64,000 bases of DNA from Symbiobacteriaceae bacterium. GTDB lineage: Bacteria; Bacillota; Sulfobacillia; Symbiobacteriales; Symbiobacteriaceae. Below the pieces are notes generated by a model. That model saw nothing but the letters and a program-made list of their open reading frames with translations. It was not told the DNA's origin and did no database searches. Below, in pieces: positions 43,365 to 53,494 of this stretch; the stretch's first letter is position 1; each line of letters opens with the position of its first letter. The position numbers were made by a program, and so were the translations under genes. The DNA lies in NCBI GenBank assembly GCA_029239785.1, contig JARBUG010000008.1:27505-91504 (forward strand), written 5' to 3'.

Positions 43365-44576
43365 TTATTGATAGAATTCCAGCGGGTCTACAGCCACACC
43401 GTCTACATGGACTTCGTAATGCAGGTGGGGCCCCGTTGAAAAGCCGGTATCGCCCACGTAGCCGATAACCTGTCCCTTTTCCACCACGTCGCCCTGCTTT
43501 ACGGCATAGCCGGACATGTGGGCGTACCACGTGACCAGTTCTCCGCCGCCATGGTCGATATGGATCGTCATCCCGTAATTGCCGTCCCAGCCGCGGTAAA
43601 CGACCATGCCACTGTCAGCGGCCAGAATCGGCGTGCCGGACGACGTTGCGATATCAATGGCATAGTGGTAGCTGCCCCAGCGCGGGCCAAACCAGGAAGT
43701 AATGTCGCCGGCGACCGGGAAGACCAGCGAGCCAGTGCCCATATCGGGTACCTGCTTGGAACCGGTCTTGGCCACCTGCTGTTTGGGCTGCGACAGAACC
43801 TTGTTCTCGACGACTTCCGTCTTGACGACCCGGCCGTTCTCCCGATACTCCCTGATGGTGAGTTCACGGGTCCCCGGTTCACCAGGGGTAGTTACAACGT
43901 ACTGCCAGGGCCAGAGGTTCGGGTCCTTGGTAACCCGCTCCGTGAACGGAATCGATTCCTTGACGACCCGCTTGGAGACGGACTGTGTATGTACATGCGG
44001 CTCCCGGAAGGTGACGTTCAGTACCTGCCCGATCTGGAGGCTCTCCAAGTTTATGGCCGGGTTCGCCTGTGCCAGTTGGTCGGTCGACACGTTATAGGAT
44101 CGGGCAATATCCCAACTGGTATCGCCGCTGCGGACTTCATAGGTGACGAGCCGGTCGGTACCATGCTTTAGAATTGAAATCGCTTCTTCGACGGTGCGGA
44201 CCCGTTCAGAAGGAACTGTCTTCGGGTGCCAGTCGATTTGCTCCAAGAAGGCCAGTTGCTCTACGTCACTGGCATCTTGGAGCACTTCGGTTTTGTACTC
44301 GTTCAGGATGCTCTCTTTGACCGCCTTGGCAGCATCGACGTTGCTTACGGCAACAATGTCCTGCCCGTTTACGGTGATGGCTGTGGCGCCCACAAGCGTC
44401 TCGACCGGTTTGGGCGCCGTTGGAGCGGCCTCGGGCTGGCTCAGGGCGCCCAGCAGGCTTGCCTGTGTCAGCGCGGTCGTCTGGTTGGGCGTCATCGCCC
44501 TCCAGCTCAGGTCGGCAATCAGTCCCAGTGTCATGAGTGCGGCTACAGCCAGAAGAACTAGCGGTTTTCGGGCCAA
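43365..44576 (-). CDS. M23 peptidoglycan endopeptidase with LysM and G5 domains
   Basis: A 403-residue exported protein: an N-terminal signal or anchor (LVLLAVAALMTLGLIADL), a LysM domain at about 145-190 (YEVRSGDTSWDIARSYNVST), a G5 domain at about 200-270 (SIPFTERVTKDPNLWPWQYV ... TREYRENG-type) and a C-terminal M23 peptidase. The zinc ligands lie in YHYAIDIATSSGTP and TGPHLHYEVHVDG. It cuts peptide cross-links in the cell wall. The TTG at 44576 follows GGAGGTGA. It is divergent from a second LysM/M23 gene; WalR control is plausible but not shown. Confidence 0.93.
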   Translation of the reverse strand: MARKPLVLLAVAALMTLGLIADLSWRAMTPNQTTALTQASLLGALSQPEAAPTAPKPVETLVGATAITVNGQDIVAVSNVDAAKAVKESILNEYKTEVLQDASDVEQLAFLEQIDWHPKTVPSERVRTVEEAISILKHGTDRLVTYEVRSGDTSWDIARSYNVSTDQLAQANPAINLESLQIGQVLNVTFREPHVHTQSVSKRVVKESIPFTERVTKDPNLWPWQYVVTTPGEPGTRELTIREYRENGRVVKTEVVENKVLSQPKQQVAKTGSKQVPDMGTGSLVFPVAGDITSWFGPRWGSYHYAIDIATSSGTPILAADSGMVVYRGWDGNYGMTIHIDHGGGELVTWYAHMSGYAVKQGDVVEKGQVIGYVGDTGFSTGPHLHYEVHVDGVAVDPLEFYQ

Positions 44577-44781
44577 CTACGTCACCTCCGCCGTTCACAA
44601 GAATCGTAAAGCAAAACTTCGTTGCGTGTACTAAAATCCCTTCTGCATGCGTAGAAAATGTGTCAGGGGATACAACGAATTCTGTTTAGTTTCCCATAAT
44701 CAGGTGAAAACTGAACTTGAGTCCGTTGGGATCGCTGACTACCAGACAGTCTGAGGTGGGATATTGAGTAAAGGGGTACGT

Positions 44782-45888
44782 GTGAAGCCAGGCTACCGAC
44801 GGGCCGCCGTTGGTGTCGTGGGGTGCCTCCTCTTCGGAGGGGCGCTCGGTACCGCTCCGCGCCACGGAGGGGCACTTGCTGCTGGAACCTCCCGAGAGAC
44901 TCCCCCCGCTGCTGCGTCTCGGGTGGCCCTGTACAGCAACACGACGTTCAACGGCGATGTGGAATTCATCGATCCTGCTTTGACTGAGACAATGGGGTAT
45001 TCGTGGTCACGATCCTTGCCTTCTGTAGAGACCCATGTGGTGCAGGAAGGCGACACGCTGAGTGCGATCGCCGAAGCGTACGATACAGACACGGCTACAT
45101 TACTCTCGCTGAATGACGGACTAGATGCGGATATCCTGGCGCCGGGCCAGCCCCTTAAGGTGATCAAAGCCTTCCACGGCCTGATCTATACCGTGCAGAG
45201 CGGCGACACGCTCGAGGGAGTGGCCCGGGTCCACGATATTGATGCTGACACGATTCTTATGGCTAATGGTGTGCAGGTCGACGCGGGGCTGCGGGAAGGT
45301 GAAACGCTGTTCCTGCCCGGCGCACGGCTCCGTTCACGCGAGGTGGCCAGCCGGGGCGGCGCCCGCAGCGCCCCGCCCCCTGCGACCGATGCGCCCGCCG
45401 ATGTGGAGTTGGCAAGAGCAGAGCCCCGGGCGGCGGCCCCTGCTGTCCTCACACCTGAGCCTGAACCGGAGCCGGAGCCGGCACCTGAGCCTGAACCGGA
45501 GCCAGTTGAAGCCGGCGACGGCTGGATGTGGCCCATCGTAGGTGGTTTGCACTCCAGTGAATTTGGCTGGCGCGACATGGGCGATTACCACACGGGGATC
45601 GACATCGCTGTGCCGGCCGGAACGCCGGCCGTGGCGGCCCGGGGCGGTGTGGTCGAATTGGCCGGCTGGGACGGCGGCTATGGTTTGTGCGTGATCATCG
45701 ACCACGGTGACGGCACGAGGACCCGATATGCGCACGCTTCATCGCTCTATGTCTCCGTTGGGCAGCGTGTGGCACAAGGGGATGCGGTGATTGCTGTCGG
45801 CACCACCGGCAATTCCACGGGAAATCATCTGCACTTTGAGATTCTCGTCAACGGAAAGGCGCAGAACCCCCGCAATTACTTGCCCTGA
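44782..45888 (+). CDS. M23 endopeptidase with two LysM domains and a PEP-rich linker
   Basis: About 368 residues: a signal peptide (AAVGVVGCLLFGGALG), two LysM domains (THVVQEGDTLSAIAEAYDTD and IYTVQSGDTLEGVARVHDID), an Ala/Pro-rich spacer with Pro-Glu repeats (TPEPEPEPEPAPEPEPEPVE) and a C-terminal M23 domain with HTGIDIAVPAGTP, YAHASSL and NHLHFEI. It is probably wall-bound via LysM, with the Pro-Glu linker spanning the wall. The GTG at 44782 has AAAGGGG at good spacing; a TTG at 44764 lies upstream of that site. Convergent with glpK. Confidence 0.92.
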   Translation: MKPGYRRAAVGVVGCLLFGGALGTAPRHGGALAAGTSRETPPAAASRVALYSNTTFNGDVEFIDPALTETMGYSWSRSLPSVETHVVQEGDTLSAIAEAYDTDTATLLSLNDGLDADILAPGQPLKVIKAFHGLIYTVQSGDTLEGVARVHDIDADTILMANGVQVDAGLREGETLFLPGARLRSREVASRGGARSAPPPATDAPADVELARAEPRAAAPAVLTPEPEPEPEPAPEPEPEPVEAGDGWMWPIVGGLHSSEFGWRDMGDYHTGIDIAVPAGTPAVAARGGVVELAGWDGGYGLCVIIDHGDGTRTRYAHASSLYVSVGQRVAQGDAVIAVGTTGNSTGNHLHFEILVNGKAQNPRNYLP

Positions 45889-45933
45889 AGAAGGAAGGAC
45901 CGCCTGGCCTGGTGCCGGGCGGTCCTTCCTTCT
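45889..45933. terminator. Bidirectional terminator between LysM/M23 gene and glpK
   Basis: A perfect 16-bp stem (AGAAGGAAGGACCGCC / GGCGGTCCTTCCTTCT) starting next to the stop codon of the plus-strand gene; glpK ends 20 bp further on. Confidence 0.88.
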
Positions 45934-45952
45934 GCTGTTAACTCCCGGTCTC

Positions 45953-47738
<1,786 letters not shown>

Positions 47739-47757
47739 AAGTGTGACTGCAAAGCCT

Positions 47758-47786
47758 ATTATAGCGGCGGCATTGGATCATTGCAA
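47758..47786 (-). promoter_or_regulatory. Sigma-A promoter of the tRNA-Gly/tRNA-Thr unit
   Basis: On the minus strand TTGCAA and TATAAT are separated by exactly 17 bp. The -10 box ends 20 bp before the first base of tRNA-Gly. Confidence 0.8.
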
Positions 47787-47809
47787 GTCAAACTCATCAG
47801 GAAAGGGTA

Positions 47810-47830
47810 GGGCGCCCAGGCCGGGCGCCC
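47810..47830 (-). terminator. Terminator after purA
   Basis: GGGCGCCC repeated as a hairpin with a 5-nt loop, 18 bp past the purA stop. On the minus strand it is followed by TACCCTTTCC, so the T run is weak. Confidence 0.65.
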
Positions 47831-47847
47831 CGCTTCTGCCAGCATCC

Positions 47848-49152
47848 TTACGCTTGGAACATGGCCGCCCGGTAGATCGCCTCAGTCCGCTCGCTGCCAA
47901 TGCCCAAAATGGATACCGGCACGCCGGTGTACTCCTCAATCAACTTGACGTAGCGCTGGGCGTTTACAGGCAGTTCCTCGAGCCGCTGGGCCTTGCTGAG
48001 CGCCTCGCTCCACTCCCAGTTCTCGATCTCCTCGTAGACCGGCGTGACCTGGGCCAGGGCCTTCAGGCCAACCGGGAACTCTTTGGAAACCGTCCCGTCC
48101 GGCAGACGATAGCCAACGCAGACCTTCAGGCTCTTCAGGCCGGTCTTGGCGAGGGTATCCAGGTGCGGCACAGCCAGGTCGGTAATACCGCTGACCCGGC
48201 AGGCGAACCGCACCATAACCAGGTCAAGCCACCCAATGCGGCGGGGACGGCCCGTGGTGGTGCCGTACTCGTGTCCCTTCTCCCGAATGATCTCGCCCGT
48301 GGCATCCATCAGTTCGGTCGGGAACGGACCCTCGCCAACCCGCGAGGTATATGCCTTCACCACGCCGACTACCTTGTTGACCCGGGTTGGGCCCACACCG
48401 GCACCAATCAGGGCGCCTGCGGCAATGGGGTGCGAGGCAGTTACGTAGGGGTAAGTGCCAAAGTCGATATCGAGCAGGTGGCCCTGGGCGCCTTCAAAAA
48501 GGACGTTCGTCCCGGCGTCGATGGCGTCGTTCACCAGTTCCACGGTATTGGCCACAAAGGGACGGATCTGCTCGGCATATTCCAGGTACGGTTCGGCAAT
48601 CTCCTCAACGGTAAAGCCGGGCATGCCGTAGACCTTGTCAAGCAACTGGTTCTTCGCCTCTACCTGGGCCGCGAGCTTGGGCAGGAACTCATCCCGATCC
48701 AGCAGGTCAACCAGCCGAATGCCCACCCGCGCAAACTTATCCATATAGGCCGGGCCGATGCCCCGCCGAGTCGTGCCGATCTTGTTGGCGCCCTTCCGGT
48801 CCTCCTCCGCCTCATCCAGGCGAATATGGTACGGGAAGACGACATGGGCACCTGCGCTCACCCGCAGGTTGGACAGGTCCACACCCTTGCCCCTAAGGTA
48901 TGCCATCTCTTGCAGCAGCTTGGCCGGGTCAAGCACGACACCGTGGCCAATCAGGCAGAGCGTACCCGGGTACAGAATGCCCGACGGAATCTGGTGCAAC
49001 TTGTACTGCTGACCGTTTGCCCAAACGGTATGACCTGCGTTGGCGCCACCGGTGGCACGCACCACTACCTCAGCCTGTGCGGCGAGCAAATCGACAAACT
49101 TCCCCTTACCCTCATCGCCCCACTGAGCGCCCATTACGACAACAACCGCCAT
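47848..49152 (-). CDS. purA: Adenylosuccinate synthetase
   Basis: A 434-residue enzyme that joins IMP and aspartate, using GTP, in AMP synthesis. The N-terminal GTP-binding loop GAQWGDEGKGKFVDLLA, the IMP-binding GGANAGHTVW and GHGVVLDPAKLLQEM, the SRVGEGPFPTEL region and the C-terminal GTP specificity motif GIGSERTEAI are all intact. The ATG at 49152 follows GGAGGTG. It is separated from dnaB by 364 bp of hairpin repeats. Confidence 0.96.
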   Translation of the reverse strand: MAVVVVMGAQWGDEGKGKFVDLLAAQAEVVVRATGGANAGHTVWANGQQYKLHQIPSGILYPGTLCLIGHGVVLDPAKLLQEMAYLRGKGVDLSNLRVSAGAHVVFPYHIRLDEAEEDRKGANKIGTTRRGIGPAYMDKFARVGIRLVDLLDRDEFLPKLAAQVEAKNQLLDKVYGMPGFTVEEIAEPYLEYAEQIRPFVANTVELVNDAIDAGTNVLFEGAQGHLLDIDFGTYPYVTASHPIAAGALIGAGVGPTRVNKVVGVVKAYTSRVGEGPFPTELMDATGEIIREKGHEYGTTTGRPRRIGWLDLVMVRFACRVSGITDLAVPHLDTLAKTGLKSLKVCVGYRLPDGTVSKEFPVGLKALAQVTPVYEEIENWEWSEALSKAQRLEELPVNAQRYVKLIEEYTGVPVSILGIGSERTEAIYRAAMFQA

Positions 49153-49239
49153 GCCAAGGCACCTCCCAACCAGTCAAAAACCCCAAATAGTGTAGCACCC
49201 GCCATTGGTGATGTCAAACCGCGGTGGATTCAAAGTTCG

Positions 49240-49308
49240 TTGCCTTTCGGAGGTGCTTCGCACCACCTGTCGGCGGCTCCGGCGGATCGATCTTCGATCG
49301 ACCGCGGT
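49240..49308. repeat. Tandem hairpin repeat, copy 1 (purA-dnaB gap)
   Basis: A 69-bp unit, TTGCCTTTCGGAGGTGCTTC at its left end, containing the hairpins GGTGCTTCGCACC and GATCGATCTTCGATC. It is repeated identically 76 bp further on. The gap 49153-49516 contains no gene. Confidence 0.85.
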
Positions 49309-49315
49309 AGATCAC

Positions 49316-49384
49316 TTGCCTTTCGGAGGTGCTTCGCACCACCTGTCGGCGGCTCCGGCGGATCGATCTTCGATCGACCGCGGT
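49316..49384. repeat. Tandem hairpin repeat, copy 2
   Basis: Identical to copy 1 across 69 bp and running directly into a perfect DnaA box. A short piece resembling the unit's right end (ACCGCGGTGGATT) precedes copy 1 at 49218, hinting at a third, decayed copy. Confidence 0.85.
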
Positions 49385-49392
49385 TATCCACA
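49384..49392 (+). other. DnaA box TTATCCACA
   Basis: A perfect consensus DnaA-binding nonamer at the end of the second tandem repeat, about 125 bp downstream of the dnaB stop. No cluster of boxes is seen, so this is not an origin by itself. Confidence 0.5.
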
Positions 49393-49516
49393 ACTGTGAA
49401 CATCATGTGGTTAACTCGCGACGTCCAACATTCTCGCGACATCGCGTTCTTTCCCGCGAGTGTCTTTATGTCAATGATTCGCGCGTCATCAGGCAATGGA
49501 AAAAGCGGAAGGCCAC

Positions 49517-50860
49517 TCAGGCCCCCCGCTTGTGCTCCATACCCACCATCTTCTGAATGTCCTTCATGAAGTACAGGTCGACCGACCCGACCGGACCATT
49601 ACGATGCTTGGCCACAATCACTTCAACCATGTTCTTCTTCTCGGACTCGGGATCGTAGTAATCGTCGCGGTACAGGAATGCGACCATGTCGGCGTCCTGC
49701 TCGATAGCGCCCGACTCACGCAGGTCGGAAAGCATCGGCCGCTTATCCTGCCGCTGCTCCACCGACCGGGAAAGCTGCGACAGTGCGATTACCGGAACCT
49801 TCAGCTCACGGGCCAACTGCTTGAGCGACCGGGAAATCTCGGAGATTTCCTGCTGACGGTTCTGCTGCGACCCGGGACGCTGGGGGATGCTCATAAGCTG
49901 CAGGTAGTCGATCATGATCAAGTCCAGCCCGTGCTCGGTGGCGACCCGGCGCGCCTTGGCACGCAGGTCGGGCAGCGGGCAGTTAGGTGTATCGTCGATA
50001 AAGATGCCGGACTCGGCCAGGGTAGCAAGGCCGGTGCCCAGGCGGGCCCAGTCCTGGTCCTGCAGTTGCCCCGTACGCAGCTTGTGGCCGTCTACGGCGG
50101 CCTCGGCGGCCAGCAGGCGGAGTGCGAGCTGCTCGGCGCCCATTTCGAGGCTGAAGAACATGACCTTCGCGCCGCCCAGAATGGCCGCGTTACGGGCCAC
50201 GTTCAGCGTAAAGGCCGTCTTACCGACCGACGGACGGGCCGCGATAATGATCATGTCGGAGGGCTGCAGGCCGGATGTCATCTGGTCAAGATCACGGAAG
50301 CCGGTAGTGACGCCCGTGGTGCGGCCCTTGGAGCTGTACAGAAACTCCAGGTGACCGTAGGCCGTGACCAGCGCGTCTTTGATGTGAACATACCCCTTGG
50401 CCGACCGGCGCTGGGTCACCGAGAATACGGATTTCTCGGCTTCCTGCATGGTCGCCTCGATATCTTCGGTGGCGTAGCAGTCATCCACAATTTTGCGGGC
50501 AACTGTCTGCAGTCGGCGCAGCGAGGCCTTCTGCTGCACGATGGTCGCGTACTGCTGCACGTTGGCCGTAGACGGAACCAGGTTCACCAGGCTGGTCAGA
50601 TAGGTGAGGCCGCCCACGTCGTCAAGCTGACCGCGGGTGCGGAGTTCGTCCTGCACGGTGATGAGGTCGACGGGTTCACCCCGGCTGAAAATGGAATGGA
50701 CCGCGGCGTACAGGGCCTGGTGCTTGTCCGCGTAAAAATCCTCGGGCATCAGAAGGTTGGTGACCGCAACCACGGCGTCGCGGTCAATCAACATAGCGCC
50801 GAGGACCGATTGTTCCGCCTCAAGGTTTTGCGGGGGGACTCGTTCACTGAAAGCGTTCAT
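49517..50860 (-). CDS. dnaB: Replicative DNA helicase
   Basis: A 447-residue hexameric helicase (DnaB, named DnaC in Bacillus). The N-terminal collar domain (PPQNLEAEQSVLGAMLIDRD) is followed by the RecA-like motor with Walker A ARPSVGKTAFTLN, Walker B DLIMIDYLQLM, and the SRSLKQLARELKVPVIALSQ and DLRESGAIEQDADMVAFLYR motifs. The ATG at 50860 follows GGAGGG by ten bases; a TTG at 50878 lies on that site. It is downstream of lonC and upstream of purA, the common Firmicute order. Confidence 0.95.
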   Translation of the reverse strand: MNAFSERVPPQNLEAEQSVLGAMLIDRDAVVAVTNLLMPEDFYADKHQALYAAVHSIFSRGEPVDLITVQDELRTRGQLDDVGGLTYLTSLVNLVPSTANVQQYATIVQQKASLRRLQTVARKIVDDCYATEDIEATMQEAEKSVFSVTQRRSAKGYVHIKDALVTAYGHLEFLYSSKGRTTGVTTGFRDLDQMTSGLQPSDMIIIAARPSVGKTAFTLNVARNAAILGGAKVMFFSLEMGAEQLALRLLAAEAAVDGHKLRTGQLQDQDWARLGTGLATLAESGIFIDDTPNCPLPDLRAKARRVATEHGLDLIMIDYLQLMSIPQRPGSQQNRQQEISEISRSLKQLARELKVPVIALSQLSRSVEQRQDKRPMLSDLRESGAIEQDADMVAFLYRDDYYDPESEKKNMVEVIVAKHRNGPVGSVDLYFMKDIQKMVGMEHKRGA

Positions 50861-50948
50861 AGATGCAGAGCCCTCCAAACCAAACGTCAGTTCTCCGAAG
50901 GATTCAACCCGCGGGACCGCGATTCCTCTCGCGCGAGTCTGGCAATAG

Positions 50949-50979
50949 AAAGGCCGGGGACATGCCGTCCCCGACCTTT
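50949..50979 (-). terminator. Terminator after lonC
   Basis: AAAGGCCGGGGAC pairs with GTCCCCGACCTTT (one mismatch) around a 5-nt loop, 8 bp past the lonC stop. Its T-rich side is on the plus strand (TTTTTG), while on the minus strand it is followed by CTATTGCC. Confidence 0.75.
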
Positions 50980-50986
50980 TTGCCCA

Positions 50987-52957
50987 TTAGCTGGCGGGCT
51001 TCTCAGCCTGCCCCTCCTCACCGGCAAATACGAGTTCCATGGCCTCCTCGATGGTCGAGGCAAAGCAGACTTCGATACCGTGGACTTCCTGAGGCACGTC
51101 CTTGCGGTTCTCTTCCGGCAGAACGACCCGGGCCATCCCGGCCTGCCTGGCGCCGTAAATCTTCTCGTAGACGCCGCCGATGGCCTTTACCGTGCCGCGA
51201 ATCGATACTTCGCCCGTCAACGCCACATCCTGGCGGATGGGGCGGCCCTGAATGGCGGAAATCATCGATAGATAAATCGCCACGCCGGCACTGGGCCCAT
51301 CGATCTTGCCGCCACCGACGATATTGACGTGAACGTCCCAGTTGTTCAGGTCCTGCCCCGTAGCCCGACGGACGACGGCGGCCGCGTTGAACAGCGAGTC
51401 CTTGGTCATAGAGCCGGCAGTGTCGTTGATACGGGGGGATCCCTTCCCCTGCTCCCGGGCCGGGAAAGCGACAGCCTCAATTTCAAGCACCGAGCCCATA
51501 TAACCGAGCACGCCCAGTCCGAAAATCCGGCCCACTTCGGCCGTGGCGCTCGCCTTCCGGTATACGTTGGGCGCCAGGCGGCTGGTCTGAATGACCTCCA
51601 TGACATGTGCCCGGGTGAGACGCATGGGTTCGCCCTCGGGCCGTTCCTGCCCGCCCAGGTTGTAAAGCGCCAGGCCAAACGCATCAGCCAGAACGCCAAT
51701 CGCCTTGCGGCCCTCGGTGGTGTAATCGGCAATCAGGTCAGACACGCCATCCTCAAGCGTCGCTCCGAGGCGGGCGCCGGCCTGCTCCACGATTATCATG
51801 ATGTCCGGCTGGGTGAGAGGCTCAAAGAAGACCTCGGCGCAGCGGGAGCGGAGCGCCGGGTTGATCTCGCTGGGGTCGCGCGTGGTGGCGCCAATCAGCA
51901 CAAAGTCGGCCGGAGCGCCCTCCGCGAAGAGCTTCTTTACGTACTTGGGTACGTTGGGGTCGTTCTCGTCGTAATAGCTGGAGTCAAAGGAGACCCGCTT
52001 ATCCTCAAGCACCTTCAGCAACTTGTTTTGCAGCATCATGTCCAGTTCGCCGACCTCGTCGATGAACAGCACGCCGCCATGGGCTTCGGTCACGAGGCCC
52101 AGCTTGGGCTCGGGCACACCCGTTTCGGCCATGTCCCGGCGGGCGCCCTGGTAAATGGGGTCGTGAACGCTGCCCAACAGGGGGTTGGTCACTTCCCGCG
52201 GGTCCCACCGCAAGGTGGCGCCGTCCACTTCCACAAAGGGAGCCGAAGCCTCAAACGGCGTATGCCTCAGCCGCTTCGCCTCTTCCAGCACGAGCCGTGC
52301 CACCGTGGTTTTGCCGACGCCCGGGGGGCCGTACAAAATAATGTGCTGGGGGAACGGCGAGGCGATTTTGGCCAGCAATGCCCGAATGGCCCGGGTCTGC
52401 CCGACAACCTCGTCGAGGCAGGAAGGGCGGAGCACATCCATCACCGTGCGAGCCAGCTTCTTCTGTTCCAATTGCTCCAGATGTTCAAGTTTCTTTAGCG
52501 TAGAGGTATTCTCGGGACCGGAGTCTTCCCGAATTACCTGCTGTTTGATTTCGCGGTAGTAATCGTCGTTACGTTCCTGCATCCGCTGCTGGATCTTCTT
52601 TTCGATCTTATCTTCCACCGTGCGGCGGGCAACCAGGTCCGCAACCTCATCTTCCAACTGGTCGAGGATTTTGGGAATTTGCGTCCGGCTGGGCGCCTGG
52701 TCAATCGTCGGGTCCTCCAGCACAAGCCGCTGGAGCGCCAGCACCTGGTCCTCCACCGACTCAGACTTCATCAGGCTGAGCGCGTCCAGTTTGCCGGCCT
52801 TCAAAACGAGCCGCTCTGGGCCCCACAGGTTCGTAAGCAGCCCATACAGGGCGCCAATCTGGCGGCGGATCAGTTCATCCGGGCTCAGCTTGGGCGAAGC
52901 GATCTCTTCCTGCTTCCCCGCACGCATCAGTTTATCAAGAATATCTTTCATATGCAT
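50987..52957 (-). CDS. lonC: Lon-family ATP-dependent protease (spore-associated LonC type)
   Basis: About 656 residues without the large LonA N-terminal domain. A charged N-terminal helical part (VEDKIEKKIQQRMQERNDDY) precedes the AAA+ domain with Walker A YGPPGVGKTTVARL, Walker B GGVLFIDEVGELD and arginine finger region INPALRSRCAEVFF. The C-terminal protease domain has catalytic Ser in KIDGPSAGVAIYLS and Lys in GTVKAIGGVYEKIYGA. Its architecture and position by rplI-dnaB match the LonC family limited to endospore formers. The start is uncertain: ATG 52957 or 52951, both behind a weak AAGGCAGG; a GTG at 52981 overlaps the better GGAGG. Confidence 0.88.
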   Translation of the reverse strand: MHMKDILDKLMRAGKQEEIASPKLSPDELIRRQIGALYGLLTNLWGPERLVLKAGKLDALSLMKSESVEDQVLALQRLVLEDPTIDQAPSRTQIPKILDQLEDEVADLVARRTVEDKIEKKIQQRMQERNDDYYREIKQQVIREDSGPENTSTLKKLEHLEQLEQKKLARTVMDVLRPSCLDEVVGQTRAIRALLAKIASPFPQHIILYGPPGVGKTTVARLVLEEAKRLRHTPFEASAPFVEVDGATLRWDPREVTNPLLGSVHDPIYQGARRDMAETGVPEPKLGLVTEAHGGVLFIDEVGELDMMLQNKLLKVLEDKRVSFDSSYYDENDPNVPKYVKKLFAEGAPADFVLIGATTRDPSEINPALRSRCAEVFFEPLTQPDIMIIVEQAGARLGATLEDGVSDLIADYTTEGRKAIGVLADAFGLALYNLGGQERPEGEPMRLTRAHVMEVIQTSRLAPNVYRKASATAEVGRIFGLGVLGYMGSVLEIEAVAFPAREQGKGSPRINDTAGSMTKDSLFNAAAVVRRATGQDLNNWDVHVNIVGGGKIDGPSAGVAIYLSMISAIQGRPIRQDVALTGEVSIRGTVKAIGGVYEKIYGARQAGMARVVLPEENRKDVPQEVHGIEVCFASTIEEAMELVFAGEEGQAEKPAS

Positions 52958-53000
52958 AAGGGCCTGCCTTCGGCCCTCCACCTCCTCTCTCAGAAAGACA

Positions 53001-53025
53001 GCCCGATCCGGGTTTCCGGTCGGGC
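53001..53025 (-). terminator. Hairpin after rplI
   Basis: GCCCGA-T-CCGG pairs with CCGGTCGGGC around GTTT, 9 bp beyond the rplI stop, followed on the minus strand by TGTCTTTCT. Confidence 0.7.
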
Positions 53026-53033
53026 CGTCCCAT

Positions 53034-53486
53034 TTACGCGGATACGATTTCGACGTTGATGGTGCCGTTTACGTTCTGGCCAAACTTCAGAACCACCGGA
53101 TGAACGCCCAGCGTTTTGATCGGGTTAACCAGATCGATGATCTTCCGGTCGAACTCCTTGCCCAGGAACTTGGTAATCGCGTCAGCGATGTCCTTGTTCG
53201 TGATGGACCCGAAAAGCCGGCCGCCTTCGCCGCACCGGGCCGGGACCTTGACAGTCTGGCCTTCGAGCTTGTCGCGCAGGGCCTTCAAATCATTCAGAAT
53301 GCGCTCCGCCTTGCGCTCCTTGGCCTTCGCCTCTTCTTCCAGGCTCTTCAGTGCACCACTGGAAGCCTCCATGGCGAGGCCCCGGGGAAACAGGAAGTTC
53401 CGGGCAAAACCGTCAGAAACCTCAAGGGTCTGACCCTTCTTGCCCGTGCCCTTCACGTCAGCCTTCAGAATCACCTTCATCTGCAA
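53034..53486 (-). CDS. rplI: 50S ribosomal protein L9
   Basis: A 150-residue ribosomal protein that binds 23S rRNA domain V. The N-terminal globular domain is near-consensus ([20 protein letters not shown], then [16 protein letters not shown]), joined by the long charged helix ([20 protein letters not shown]) to a C-terminal domain with [20 protein letters not shown] sequence. ATG at 53486 behind AGGAGGGTG; 8 bp from the yybS gene. Confidence 0.97.
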   Translation of the reverse strand: MQMKVILKADVKGTGKKGQTLEVSDGFARNFLFPRGLAMEASSGALKSLEEEAKAKERKAERILNDLKALRDKLEGQTVKVPARCGEGGRLFGSITNKDIADAITKFLGKEFDRKIIDLVNPIKTLGVHPVVLKFGQNVNGTINVEIVSA

Positions 53487-53494
53487 TCACCCTC

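Noticed and set aside
45440..45520. DNA tandem repeat
   Set aside because: It is the coding sequence of the Pro-Glu-rich linker in the LysM/M23 protein, in frame and typical of wall-spanning spacers.
49240..49384. CRISPR-like direct repeats
   Set aside because: Only two 69-bp units with a 7-bp spacer, each internally hairpinned; no spacers of equal length and no cas genes.
49153..49516. Origin of replication
   Set aside because: Only one DnaA box and no AT-rich unwinding region. Gene order points to oriC beyond the right edge, near yyaC and parB.
47743..49569. Open frame of about 608 codons on the plus strand
   Set aside because: Antisense to purA and running through the tandem repeats; no domain and no ribosome site.
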